This document shows positions 1-6,706 of a DNA stretch of 27,528 nt, piece after piece. The stretch's first letter is position 1. The number at the start of each line of letters is the position of its first letter. The DNA lies in the IMG/VR virus record IMGVR_UViG_3300019828_000483, positions 1-27,528 of that record, one strand, 5' to 3'. The DNA comes from a virus. Position numbers and translations under genes: made by a program. Below the pieces are notes generated by a model that was given only the letters and a program-made list of their open reading frames with translations, was not told the origin of the DNA and searched no databases.

Positions 1-16
1 GCACCTTTCAAGCCTT

Positions 17-398
17 AACATTGTTCCCTATAATTAAAGATAACGGTACAATGTTATGAACAATTCAACTACTTAGAGTACAATGTTCACTACAATGTAA
101 CGATATAAGCCATACCTATAGTAGGGTCATACTGTTTGGAGGGCTTAGAAGGGCTGTGAGAGCCTCGCTAAGTTGTTGATATTGTATAGCTCTTAGTATA
201 TTAATAAGATTACAGGTAGATACAGTGTTCAATACAATGTTCGGAGATTCCAGAGATTTTGATAGAGAGTTTTTAAATTGAAGGGGGGTGGGTCAAAAAA
301 TCAAAGCTGTAGGATGTGTGTAAGGGTGCAACAGATACCCTACGCAATTTTTGATTAACTTCTTCCTATAGAACATTGTTAGTAACATTGTACCGTTA
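17..398. repeat. Array of paired ACAATGTT half-sites in the non-coding left end
   Basis: No gene is seen from 1 to 488. Exact ACAATGTT (or its complement AACATTGT) starts at 17, 48, 80, 234, 372 and 384; near matches start at 60 (ACAATTCA), 92 (ACAATGTA) and 222 (ACAGTGTT). Eight of the nine form pairs whose starts are exactly 12 bases apart: 48/60, 80/92, 222/234 and, in the opposite orientation, 372/384. The 16-mer TAACGGTACAATGTTA at 41-56 recurs as an exact inverted copy at 383-398. Such phased direct half-sites look like a protein-binding array. Position directly before terS suggests a packaging (pac/cos) site bound by TerS; a replication iteron array or regulator operators are alternatives. 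The repeats are seen; the role is inferred. Confidence 0.85.
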
Positions 399-424
399 CT
401 GATTCACCACTCTAATGAAGAAAA

Positions 425-462
425 TTGACTAACCCTTATATAATTTTTTAAAATATTATATA
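425..462 (+). promoter_or_regulatory. AT-rich palindrome and possible promoter before terS
   Basis: A TTGACT hexamer at 425-430 is followed by an AT-only tract. Within it TATATAAT (437-444) is mirrored by ATTATATA (455-462), an 8-bp perfect inverted repeat with a 10-base spacer. TATAAT- and TATTAT-like hexamers occur at 439 and 454, but neither lies 16-18 bases from TTGACT, so a standard sigma-70 promoter is not clearly formed. The tract could be a promoter, a melting region or a transcript hairpin for the late operon. Confidence 0.3.
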
Positions 463-488
463 GCGAAAAATCCTACGAGGAATAAGAC

Positions 489-1163
489 ATGACCATGCCA
501 ATACCTATACCAATTAAAAATGATGGAGAGATTGAGAGAAACGAGGCAGAGTTTATAATGGACTCCACTCTTAAGGACAAACATAGAAGAGAGCCTACTA
601 TCTTGGCTTTCATAAATTCTTTCATGAGGTGTAAAAGTATTAAGCAAGCTTGTGATGAGTCAGGTATAAAATATTCTGTTGGTTATTCTTATCGTCATCG
701 TAAAGACATTGCTAATTGTATAACTAAGCTCATTGGGCTTTCGGCTGTGAAGTATGGTTACGATGCGACTGAAGTGTTTGAGAGAGCCAAGGAGATAGCA
801 GAGTTTGATCCTATTGAAGTAATGAATCCAGATGGTACTTATAAAAGTAATTTATATAATGTCTCTCCTGAGGCTCGTCGATGTATTAAAAAGATGAAGG
901 TTAAAAATATATGGTCTAAAGAGAGTGACATAAATGGAGTCGAGACTAAAATTATTATTGGTGAGATGATAGAGTATGAGTTCCACGACAAGATGAAAGG
1001 TATTGAGCTTGCAGGTAAAGAGAAAGAGATGTTTAAAAATACTACGAAAGTTGAACACTCTGTTACTAAAGACATGGCTAATTTATTATTAGCTTCGGCT
1101 AAGAGAGCTGATGACCAAGTTAAAACTATTACACAAGCCGAGGTTATAGATGTTACTCCATAA
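489..1163 (+). CDS. terS: Terminase small subunit (TerS)
   Basis: This 224-aa protein should be the DNA-recognition subunit of the packaging motor; it would bind the packaging site and hand DNA to TerL. The N-terminal third (about residues 35-80) is a helix-turn-helix-like region (repeated short helices around SIKQACDESGIKYSVGYS). The middle holds the DP-(x)n-PDGTY and 'SPEARRCIKKMKV' segment, and the C-terminal third has the EYEFHDKMKGIELAGKEKEM pattern, all typical of terminase small subunits in which residues near 'K..ALE.LGRHLGLF' close the fold. A GAGGA ribosome site ends 7 bases before the ATG. It is the first gene after the repeat array at 17-398, which is a natural candidate for its target. 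The family call rests on these patterns and on the position upstream of TerL; no search was run. Confidence 0.8.
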   Translation: MTMPIPIPIKNDGEIERNEAEFIMDSTLKDKHRREPTILAFINSFMRCKSIKQACDESGIKYSVGYSYRHRKDIANCITKLIGLSAVKYGYDATEVFERAKEIAEFDPIEVMNPDGTYKSNLYNVSPEARRCIKKMKVKNIWSKESDINGVETKIIIGEMIEYEFHDKMKGIELAGKEKEMFKNTTKVEHSVTKDMANLLLASAKRADDQVKTITQAEVIDVTP

Positions 1164-1395
1164 AGGTATTAGACCTGAGTATGAGACTGAATTTGTAGTA
1201 GCTACTAAGAAACGTAAACTCTTTGATTATTTATTAGAGACTCTCCCTGACGGTACTAAACGCTATTGGAATCAGAGGATGCTTAATAGTGGATGCAATG
1301 AAGAGAACGAGGGACTTGTTAGAAGAGATGGACTCATATATTGTGAGAAGTGTGATGAGTGGTTTGATGAAAAACAATTTGCGGAGATAGAGTAA
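1150..1395 (+). CDS. Small protein with a CxxC zinc-ribbon-like end
   Basis: I do not recognise this 81-aa protein. It begins inside the last codons of terS (14-base overlap) with GAGG 6 bases upstream, and its stop overlaps the next ATG, so it is translationally coupled on both sides. The N-terminal half is basic (VVATKKRKLFDYL). The C-terminal half carries three cysteines: one in 'NSGC' and a CEKC knuckle followed by aromatic and acidic residues (CDEWF). That could be half of a zinc ribbon or treble clef, but a fourth ligand is not obvious. Small HNH-type nucleases are often found beside terminases, yet no HNH motif is visible here, so no function is assigned. Confidence 0.75.
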   Translation: MLLHKGIRPEYETEFVVATKKRKLFDYLLETLPDGTKRYWNQRMLNSGCNEENEGLVRRDGLIYCEKCDEWFDEKQFAEIE

Positions 1396-1589
1396 TGGTT
1401 CATTACTTATATAAAAAAGCAGATGTAGAATATTTAGATACTCTTAATGAGGGTAACATTATTTTTATTGGTGATAATAAAAAGAAACGCTATTACTTGT
1501 CTCGTTACGGTGACATAATTAAATACTATGATTACAAAGGCACTGAAAAGGAAGCCGATATTGATGATGTCTGGAGGAGAGCGAGATGA
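1395..1589 (+). CDS. Hypothetical small protein, 64 aa
   Basis: An unrecognised 64-aa protein, rich in Lys, Tyr and Asp, without membrane segments or cysteines. The centre (NEGNIIFIGDNKKKRYYLSR) reads as alternating hydrophobic/charged residues, which suggests a small beta-rich fold. GGAG lies 9 bases before the ATG, the ATG overlaps the stop of the gene before (TAATG), and its TGA overlaps the next ATG (ATGA). This tight coupling supports it as a real gene of the terS-terL operon. No function can be given. Confidence 0.7.
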   Translation: MVHYLYKKADVEYLDTLNEGNIIFIGDNKKKRYYLSRYGDIIKYYDYKGTEKEADIDDVWRRAR

Positions 1590-1846
1590 AGTGTATAATT
1601 TTAGGAGTGAATACTAAGAAGAGATGGAAAGGTAAACCATTAAGTGAAGTAGTTATAAGCCTTGCTAAGTTTGAAAGAGAAGCTACTAACATTGATCGAC
1701 TTAAACCTTTAGCACTTAGAGAAGTATTTAAGAAGATTCAATTATCTTTTAATAGTGCTAAACTTAAATTCTTCAAAGGTAAAGAGCAAGTAACAAACCA
1801 AGAGTATGTTGATTTTGTTAATGTATGGATTAAAAACGTAAGTTAA
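1586..1846 (+). CDS. Hypothetical basic protein, 86 aa
   Basis: An unrecognised, lysine-rich 86-aa protein. It starts with a strong GGAGGA site 7 bases before an ATG that overlaps the previous stop as ATGA. Residues 20-60 look helical and amphipathic (LAKFEREATNIDRLKPLALR), followed by a basic stretch and a short hydrophobic end (VDFVNVWIKNV). No signal peptide, membrane helix or metal motif is visible. The basic charge would allow nucleic-acid binding, but nothing specific supports that. Its place between TerS and TerL is the only functional hint. Confidence 0.7.
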   Translation: MKCIILGVNTKKRWKGKPLSEVVISLAKFEREATNIDRLKPLALREVFKKIQLSFNSAKLKFFKGKEQVTNQEYVDFVNVWIKNVS

Positions 1847-1889
1847 GTCTTGAGACAAGTGAACAAAGAATGAAGCGCAGGTTAGAAGT

Positions 1890-2039
1890 ATGAAAGAGTA
1901 TAAATACAAATGGGATAATCACCCTATAGAGCCATCTTGGTATGAGCCTGTGTTCTGGTTAATAGTGTTATCTATTTTCCTTATTGTAACTTGTGCTTTA
2001 TGGTATGTAGTATTTAGAGCAATAGGGATAGTAGTTTAA
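1890..2039 (+). CDS. Small single-pass membrane protein, 49 aa
   Basis: This short gene has an ATG at 1890 and TAA at 2037-2039. The product has a polar, aromatic N-terminus (KEYKYKWDNHPIEPSWYEP) and one long hydrophobic helix from about residue 21 to 41 (VFWLIVLSIFLIVTCALWYV), ending with a short basic/hydrophobic tail. Only a weak AGG lies upstream, and a 7-codon reading frame (1870) ends on its ATG, so coupling is possible. The proline-tryptophan-rich head before the helix and the strong helix make a real membrane protein likely. It could be an inner-membrane modulator (lysis timing or superinfection exclusion); that is inference only. Confidence 0.6.
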   Translation: MKEYKYKWDNHPIEPSWYEPVFWLIVLSIFLIVTCALWYVVFRAIGIVV

Positions 2040-2064
2040 AAACCCGACACAAAGGAGTCAATGG

Positions 2065-2337
2065 GTGAAAAAGATATTAGAAATATTAAATGAATTGTAT
2101 AATAACAAAATAAATTTCTGTCTACAGAGTCGAACTGCTGAAAGCTATTACAATCTAAAAGTCAATACCCCTCAAGGTAAAGAACATTATTTTCATTCAA
2201 ACAATTTACAAGAGATAGAAGAAGGTCTTACAATAATGTGGGAACACTTAATCGGTAGTACGATGACTGTCATAGAAACCTCTGCACCTTTAAGTGTTCC
2301 CATTCCTCCACCAATGCCACCACCACCTTTAGGATAA
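2065..2337 (+). CDS. Hypothetical protein with a polyproline tail (GTG start)
   Basis: A 90-aa protein of unknown function. The start is taken as GTG at 2065, because AAAGGAG ends 7 bases before it; the ATG at 2061 lies in another frame and meets a stop after ten codons. Residues 1-70 form a mixed alpha/beta region (LEILNELYNNKINFCLQSR; later an acidic helix LQEIEEGLTIMWEHL). The last dozen residues are almost all proline (VPIPPPMPPPPLG). The stop is 3 bases before the terL ATG, and the terL ribosome site lies within the last codons, so the two genes are coupled. The tail may bind a partner or stall ribosomes. Confidence 0.7.
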   Translation: MKKILEILNELYNNKINFCLQSRTAESYYNLKVNTPQGKEHYFHSNNLQEIEEGLTIMWEHLIGSTMTVIETSAPLSVPIPPPMPPPPLG

Positions 2338-2340
2338 TTT

Positions 2341-3927
2341 ATGAGCGGAGTAACTCAAGAGCAAGCAGCACTATTTAAAAAGATGATTGATGAGAATAGA
2401 TATGACTTTTGTAAGTTAGTCTATCTCATCTTTCCATTTGGAGAAGCTGAAACTGACTTAGAACACATGGCTCCTTATGAATGGCAAATGGAAGAGTGGC
2501 GTAAACTCTCCGATCATTTATCAAACATAGAAACTCGTTACGAAACTTATCGACTAATTATAAGCTCAGGTAACGGTGCTGCTAAAACTGCTTTCGGTGC
2601 AATGACTTTAATGATGTTGTTGTTCACTCAAAGATTGAAAGCAAGAGTAACTGCTAACACTGATCCGCAACTCTCTCAAATTATATGGCCGGAGTATGAT
2701 TTATGGTTTAACAGAGCTAGGTTCGTTGATCACTTCTTTGAAAAGTTTGGAACAACTATTAAAGCCAAGAACCCTAAGTTCGCTAATAACTGGAAGATCG
2801 ACAGGTTCACTTGGAATGAACAAAACCCTTCTGCAGTATCAGGACTTCACAATAAAGGTGGAGCTTGTGTTTATGTATTTGAAGAGGGCGCAGGTATTCC
2901 TGCTAAGATATGGCAGTACGCTTCAGGTGCATTTACTGAGACAGAAACTATCAAGTTACATTTAGCTTTTGCTAACTCTGATGATCCTGAATCTAAATTT
3001 GAACAGAACATGACTTCACCAATTTGGAGGTCAAGAAGAATTGATACAAGAGAGTTATCACATATTGATCCGAAACAAATTGAAGCATGGCTTATTGACA
3101 GTGGAGGAGATGAGAACTCAGACGACTTCAGAGTCCGTGTAAGAGGTTTACCAAGAAAGTCAGCTAAAGACTCGATTATTAAATTAGAAGCAGTGGAGGC
3201 AGCTCTAGCGAGACGTAAGGACTTCGATAGAGCAAGTGTCTCACATTTCCCTGTCATTCTATCCTGTGACCCTGCTTGGACAGGTGGAGATGAGACAACA
3301 ATCTGGTACAAGCAAGGACATTATAGTTGTCTACTTGAGCGTTATAAACTTAATAAGCAAATGGGAGAGACTCACCAGAATACTTATAACAAGCTTTGTT
3401 ATTGGGAGAGACAGTTAGGTGCTGATTCAGTTCACATAGATCAAGGTGAAGGTACAGGTATTTTTACTCTTGCAATGAACGCTCAGAAATATCATTGGGT
3501 ATTAGTTTCTTTTGCTAACTCTCCAACAGATCAACCTGATCCTAAAGAGTCTGAGTTCGGAAACATTAGAGCTATGATGTATTACAAATTACAAACTGCT
3601 TTATTCCAAGGTGGGGTACTTGATTCTAAAAACGAAGATTGGATTGAAGACATTAAGAAACAATTATGTTGGACCAAGGGAACTCGTCACAGAGTAACCC
3701 ATAAGAAAATGGCTGAAGCTAAACAGGACATTAAAGATCGCGTTGGTAAGTCTCCTGATATTGCTGATGGTGCTGTACTTTTATTCGCACATGAGATTAT
3801 TGATCGTCTTCCGCAAAATGAAGTCGGTGCTGATGGAACAGCTTTTAGTGTTGGTGAAGAAACATTTAAAATGCCTGATCATAACATTGAAGATATTTAT
3901 GGAGACGATGATGACTTATACGATTAG
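2341..3927 (+). CDS. terL: Terminase large subunit (TerL), packaging ATPase and nuclease
   Basis: This 528-aa protein drives DNA into the prohead with its N-terminal ATPase and cuts the concatemer with its C-terminal RNase H-like nuclease. The Walker A region is SGNGAAKT (K82, T83), the usual form being SGxGxGKT, so the glycine before the lysine is alanine here. The Walker B strand VYVFEEGAGIP places Glu181-Glu182 where Asp-Glu is usual. The nuclease acids can be followed as Asp310 (ILSCDPAWTGGDETT), Asp367 (VHIDQGEGTG) and Asp473/Asp476 (SPDIADGAVLL). Length and domain order fit large terminases. AGGA lies about 7 bases before the ATG. The C-terminus is very acidic (DDDDLYD) and overlaps the next gene by 17 bases. 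Confidence 0.95.
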   Translation: MSGVTQEQAALFKKMIDENRYDFCKLVYLIFPFGEAETDLEHMAPYEWQMEEWRKLSDHLSNIETRYETYRLIISSGNGAAKTAFGAMTLMMLLFTQRLKARVTANTDPQLSQIIWPEYDLWFNRARFVDHFFEKFGTTIKAKNPKFANNWKIDRFTWNEQNPSAVSGLHNKGGACVYVFEEGAGIPAKIWQYASGAFTETETIKLHLAFANSDDPESKFEQNMTSPIWRSRRIDTRELSHIDPKQIEAWLIDSGGDENSDDFRVRVRGLPRKSAKDSIIKLEAVEAALARRKDFDRASVSHFPVILSCDPAWTGGDETTIWYKQGHYSCLLERYKLNKQMGETHQNTYNKLCYWERQLGADSVHIDQGEGTGIFTLAMNAQKYHWVLVSFANSPTDQPDPKESEFGNIRAMMYYKLQTALFQGGVLDSKNEDWIEDIKKQLCWTKGTRHRVTHKKMAEAKQDIKDRVGKSPDIADGAVLLFAHEIIDRLPQNEVGADGTAFSVGEETFKMPDHNIEDIYGDDDDLYD

Positions 3928-4342
3928 TCGGCAACGTTCAATGGACGATGATTTAGAATACTTCATCTTAGAAAATGCTCCTGACTTGAATGAACAATTT
4001 GGAAATCTCTTCGACTTTAGAAATGCTGATTATAAATTAATGATGGAACGAGGTCTATTCTTGGTAGTTAGAAGAGACGGGGAAATTAGAGGATGGATGA
4101 TAGCTTTTAAAACTCCGAGCATCTTTGACACAAATGTTACGATATTGCAACAACAGTCATTCTTCGTTAAACCTGACTCTGGAAGGGCTGCTTACCATCT
4201 ATTTAAGAAATTCATTGACATAGGAAAAACGGAGGCTGATCATATAATTACTATGTTGACAAGTCAAACCAACATAAAACCTCAGACTTTAAATAAGCTA
4301 GGTTTTAAAGAGTTTGAAACATTATATCGGATGGAGTCTTAA
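3911..4342 (+). CDS. GNAT-like acyltransferase-fold protein
   Basis: A 143-aa protein whose layout resembles the GNAT N-acetyltransferase fold: 'GEIRGWMIAF' (beta strand with conserved Gly), 'QQQSFFVKPDSGRAAYHLFK' (the strand and loop where acetyl-CoA binds in GNATs), and a C-terminal LNKLGFKEFETLYRME that matches the usual 'L.K.GF...' end. A clean Q/RxxGxG/A acetyl-CoA loop is not seen; 'DSGRAA' stands in that place, so catalysis is uncertain. The frame stays open far upstream, but GGAGA 5 bases before the second of two tandem ATGs favours 3911 (3908 also possible). It overlaps the terL end. Such proteins occur between terminase and portal in several podoviruses; the role is unknown. Confidence 0.65.
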   Translation: MTYTISRQRSMDDDLEYFILENAPDLNEQFGNLFDFRNADYKLMMERGLFLVVRRDGEIRGWMIAFKTPSIFDTNVTILQQQSFFVKPDSGRAAYHLFKKFIDIGKTEADHIITMLTSQTNIKPQTLNKLGFKEFETLYRMES

Positions 4343-4343
4343 A

Positions 4344-4730
4344 ATGAGTACAGGTGGTGGAAATAGCTTTTTAGAAAGCGCACTAGATATTGCAGCTCAA
4401 GCCTTTACTGGTGGAGCTGTAGGGTTTAAATCTGATGAAGGCGGAGTAGGAGCAGGTGTCACTGGACAAGCAGGTGTTGATGTTCTTAAAGAAGTGACAG
4501 GAGCTAAGGCTGCTGAAGAAGCAAATGAAGAATCACGTAAACGCTTTGAAGAATCGAAAGCAAACGCAGAACAAAAGAGAAAAGATAATCAAGCTCTATC
4601 AGCTAGAGATGAATTACAGAAATCCCGTTCAGCAGGTAATGCAAGAGGAGGAGTTAAGTCGTCAGCCTCAAAAGGTAACTCTAGGTTTTCTGATCTAGGT
4701 ACTGACGAACAAGACTTTCTAGGATTATGA
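4344..4730 (+). CDS. Small virion-associated protein upstream of portal
   Basis: A 128-aa protein with a glycine/alanine-rich N-terminal half (FLESALDIAAQAFTGGAVGF) and a charged helix of about 45 residues rich in Glu, Lys and Arg (EEANEESRKRFEESKANAEQ), then a Ser/Gly/Arg-rich end finishing in DEQDFLGL. GGAG 8 bases before ATG 4344 sets the start. The stop overlaps the portal ATG (ATGA). This composition and a place beside the portal resemble small podovirus head-tail proteins such as T7 gp7.3, but the match is by position and composition only. Confidence 0.6.
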   Translation: MSTGGGNSFLESALDIAAQAFTGGAVGFKSDEGGVGAGVTGQAGVDVLKEVTGAKAAEEANEESRKRFEESKANAEQKRKDNQALSARDELQKSRSAGNARGGVKSSASKGNSRFSDLGTDEQDFLGL

Positions 4731-6424
4731 AAAGTACAAAACAAAATTGCGAATTTTTAAGACACCAAGCTAAGAACACTTTTAATAATGTTCGTAGAGA
4801 TTGGTGTGATCTTTTACGTTGGGGTTTACCTCATCGTTCATCATGGATTTTATCTCAGACTCAAGGTGAGAGAAAGAATCAACACATAGTTGATGCTACT
4901 CATGTTTTAGCACTTAGGTCTTTCGTTGCAGGTTTCTTAGAAGGTAACACTTCAGCTTCTCGTCCTTGGGCGCGTATAGGAACTAGAGACGGTGAGATGG
5001 ATGAGAACTTTGAAAACAAAGAATGGCTTCAGCATTTTACAACTAGAGTAATGAATTATTTAGGTACTTCAAATTTCTATCATGCTGCAGGTACATTTTA
5101 TTATGACTATGGAGTTGTCAACACAGGCGCACATTATTTTGAAGTGCTTGAGAATAACTTCCACGTTCATACTCTTATGCCCGGCTCTTACTATGTAATT
5201 AATGATTCATACGGTGAAGCTAAAGTTCTTGTAAGAGAATTTTCAATGAACGTTAAGTCTATTGTAGATTCATTCGGACTTCAAAAAGCTACTGGTCAAA
5301 TTGAATGGAGTAATATTTCTCATGGTGTGAAGAAAGCATATCAAGATGGTAACTACTCAATGTGTATGGACATAGTTCATGTAGTTAAAGAGAATCCTGA
5401 CTTCGATCCACAAGACCCTGATAATATCGAGAATAGAAAATGGTTAGAGCTTACTTACGAAACAGGTAGTTCTAATAAAGGTTCAGACTCAGGTAATCTT
5501 CAGACAGGTGATACAGCTCGTCTTGATGACACTATCTTCTTAAAGAGATTCACTTCCAAGAGAAAACCTTTTGTAATTGGAAAGTCTACTAACTCTTCAG
5601 AGTATGGAGAGAAGGGACCAACTATAGATGCTCTTGGTTGTATTAAATCTCTTAACAAGAAAGCTATAGGTAAAGATCAAGCTCTTGAACAAATGCTAAG
5701 ACCTACATTACAAGGTCCTGCCAGTTTAAGAAAAAGTTATATCAGTAATGCTCCAAACACTTTCATCCCTTTAGATGCAAGGTCAGTAGGTGCAGGACAT
5801 AAGTTAGAATCAGTCTTCCAAATTAATCCTGCTATCGGTGCTGTGATTCAAGATGTAGAAGACTTAAGAGGTCAAGTAGATAAACTTTATTATGCTGACT
5901 TTCTTTTATACCTTTCTAAAAATCCTAAGACTCGTACTGCTACAGAAACTTCAGCCATTGTTGAAGAACAGCAACGAATCATTGGACCTAATTTACAGTC
6001 TCTAAATTCAACTTATAACGTTCCTGTTCTTGAGTGGGTAATGGATTATGTTTTATTTGAAGACCCTTTCTTAAGACCGCCACCAGAATCTTTAGCAGGT
6101 CAATCTCTGAAGCCTGAGTTCATCTCAGTTTTCGCTCAAGCTCAAAGAGCTGCAGATTTACCTTCTATTGATCGTTACGTTCAAGCTATGAGTAACGTTG
6201 CTCAACTTGATCCTAGAGTTTTAGATAAAATTAACTTAGATAAGTTTGCCGATCTTTACGAAGATCGTTTATACTTACCTTCAGGATTAAATAATCCGCA
6301 GAGTAAGGTGGACGCTATGAGAGAGCAAGCCCAAGCTCAAGCCGCTAAACAAAGAGAGTTAGAGCAAACGCTACCTGCAGTAGCAAAAGCAGCTAAAGAT
6401 ATGTCAGGATTACAACAACAATAA
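4727..6424 (+). CDS. Portal (head-tail connector) protein
   Basis: A 565-aa portal protein of the podovirus head-to-tail connector type. It should form the dodecameric ring through which DNA enters and leaves the head. The N-terminal part has the family pattern: an early helix with 'W.DLLRWGLPHRSSW', then ATHVLALRSFVAGFLEGNTS leading into a 'RPWARI' segment, and 'DYGVVNTGAHYFEV' for the core strand. Later 'RTATETSAIVEEQQRIIGPN' matches the conserved TA-E-----R motif of these connectors. The C-terminus is rich in Gln and Ala (EQAQAQAAKQRELEQ), as in the portal crown. Coupled to the gene before by an ATGA overlap. Its last 30 coding bases are duplicated at 6652-6681. Confidence 0.9.
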   Translation: MKSTKQNCEFLRHQAKNTFNNVRRDWCDLLRWGLPHRSSWILSQTQGERKNQHIVDATHVLALRSFVAGFLEGNTSASRPWARIGTRDGEMDENFENKEWLQHFTTRVMNYLGTSNFYHAAGTFYYDYGVVNTGAHYFEVLENNFHVHTLMPGSYYVINDSYGEAKVLVREFSMNVKSIVDSFGLQKATGQIEWSNISHGVKKAYQDGNYSMCMDIVHVVKENPDFDPQDPDNIENRKWLELTYETGSSNKGSDSGNLQTGDTARLDDTIFLKRFTSKRKPFVIGKSTNSSEYGEKGPTIDALGCIKSLNKKAIGKDQALEQMLRPTLQGPASLRKSYISNAPNTFIPLDARSVGAGHKLESVFQINPAIGAVIQDVEDLRGQVDKLYYADFLLYLSKNPKTRTATETSAIVEEQQRIIGPNLQSLNSTYNVPVLEWVMDYVLFEDPFLRPPPESLAGQSLKPEFISVFAQAQRAADLPSIDRYVQAMSNVAQLDPRVLDKINLDKFADLYEDRLYLPSGLNNPQSKVDAMREQAQAQAAKQRELEQTLPAVAKAAKDMSGLQQQ

Positions 6425-6442
6425 ATATAACTTGGAGGTTAT
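6390..6442 (+). repeat. Direct repeat copy 1: portal end plus leader
   Basis: This 53-base stretch holds the last portal codons, the stop, and the leader with the GGAGG site for the 6445 gene. It recurs at 6652-6705 with one inserted T (after position 6681) as the only difference. Confidence 0.95.
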
Positions 6443-6444
6443 AC

Positions 6445-6639
6445 ATGGCTAAAGTAAAGAAAGGGAAAGGAAAAGAAATTGCAAAGAAAATGAATAGTAT
6501 CCCTAGATATTTAGATGGTGACGGTAATGCTATTTTTACTGAAGGTGGTAAGATAACAAGACTTCAGAACTCTGTAAAATTACATATAAAAATAGCCAAG
6601 CAGAAAAAAGCTAGAGCTGCTATTCAAAAGAAAAAATAA
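6445..6639 (+). CDS. Small lysine-rich protein, 64 aa
   Basis: An unrecognised, strongly basic protein: 'KVKKGKGKEIAKKMN' at the start and IKIAKQKKARAAIQKKK at the end, with a short central DGDGN turn that could be a loop or calcium-like site by chance. GGAGG lies 6 bases upstream of the ATG. The charge would suit DNA or acidic scaffold binding inside the head. It is the first of two genes (with 6707) that share the same copied leader, which suggests that the two were alternatives at one locus in related phages. Confidence 0.7.
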   Translation: MAKVKKGKGKEIAKKMNSIPRYLDGDGNAIFTEGGKITRLQNSVKLHIKIAKQKKARAAIQKKK

Positions 6640-6640
6640 T

Positions 6641-6657
6641 AAGTGAAGTAACAGCTA
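6641..6657 (+). pseudogene. Remnant of the start of the 7276 gene
   Basis: The 17 bases AAGTGAAGTAACAGCTA match 7281-7297 exactly, which is codons 2-7 of the downstream 120-aa gene. The preceding AATAAT (6635-6640) also matches the bases around that gene's ATG, with GAA absent here. The last six bases, CAGCTA, are also the first six of repeat copy 2 at 6652. This is the scar of a recombination that joined the beginning of the 120-aa gene to the end of a portal gene. Confidence 0.75.
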
Positions 6658-6705
6658 AAGATATGTCAGGATTACAACAACTAATAAATATAACTTGGAG
6701 GTTAT
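6652..6705 (+). repeat. Direct repeat copy 2: portal-end remnant plus leader
   Basis: Second copy of 6390-6442, differing by one inserted T. It no longer encodes portal sequence in context, but supplies the GGAGG ribosome site for the 6707 gene. The near identity implies a recent event. Confidence 0.95.
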
Positions 6706-6706
6706 T

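Noticed and set aside
281-345. G-rich run and small AGGGT/ACCCT hairpin in the left non-coding region
   Set aside because: Only five pairs with competing alternatives (GTAGG/CCTAC); not enough to call a terminator or structured RNA.
1-488. Search for tRNA, CRISPR or short genes in the left non-coding region
   Set aside because: No cloverleaf, no regular long repeats with unique spacers, and no open frame with a ribosome site.
2871-3311. 146-aa open frame on the minus strand inside terL
   Set aside because: It mirrors a well-supported terminase gene, has no ribosome site, and its composition follows the opposite strand's codons.
3743-3910. Longer upstream start for the GNAT-like gene
   Set aside because: The extension lies wholly inside terL in another frame and has no ribosome site; GGAGA at 3901 marks the start near 3911.
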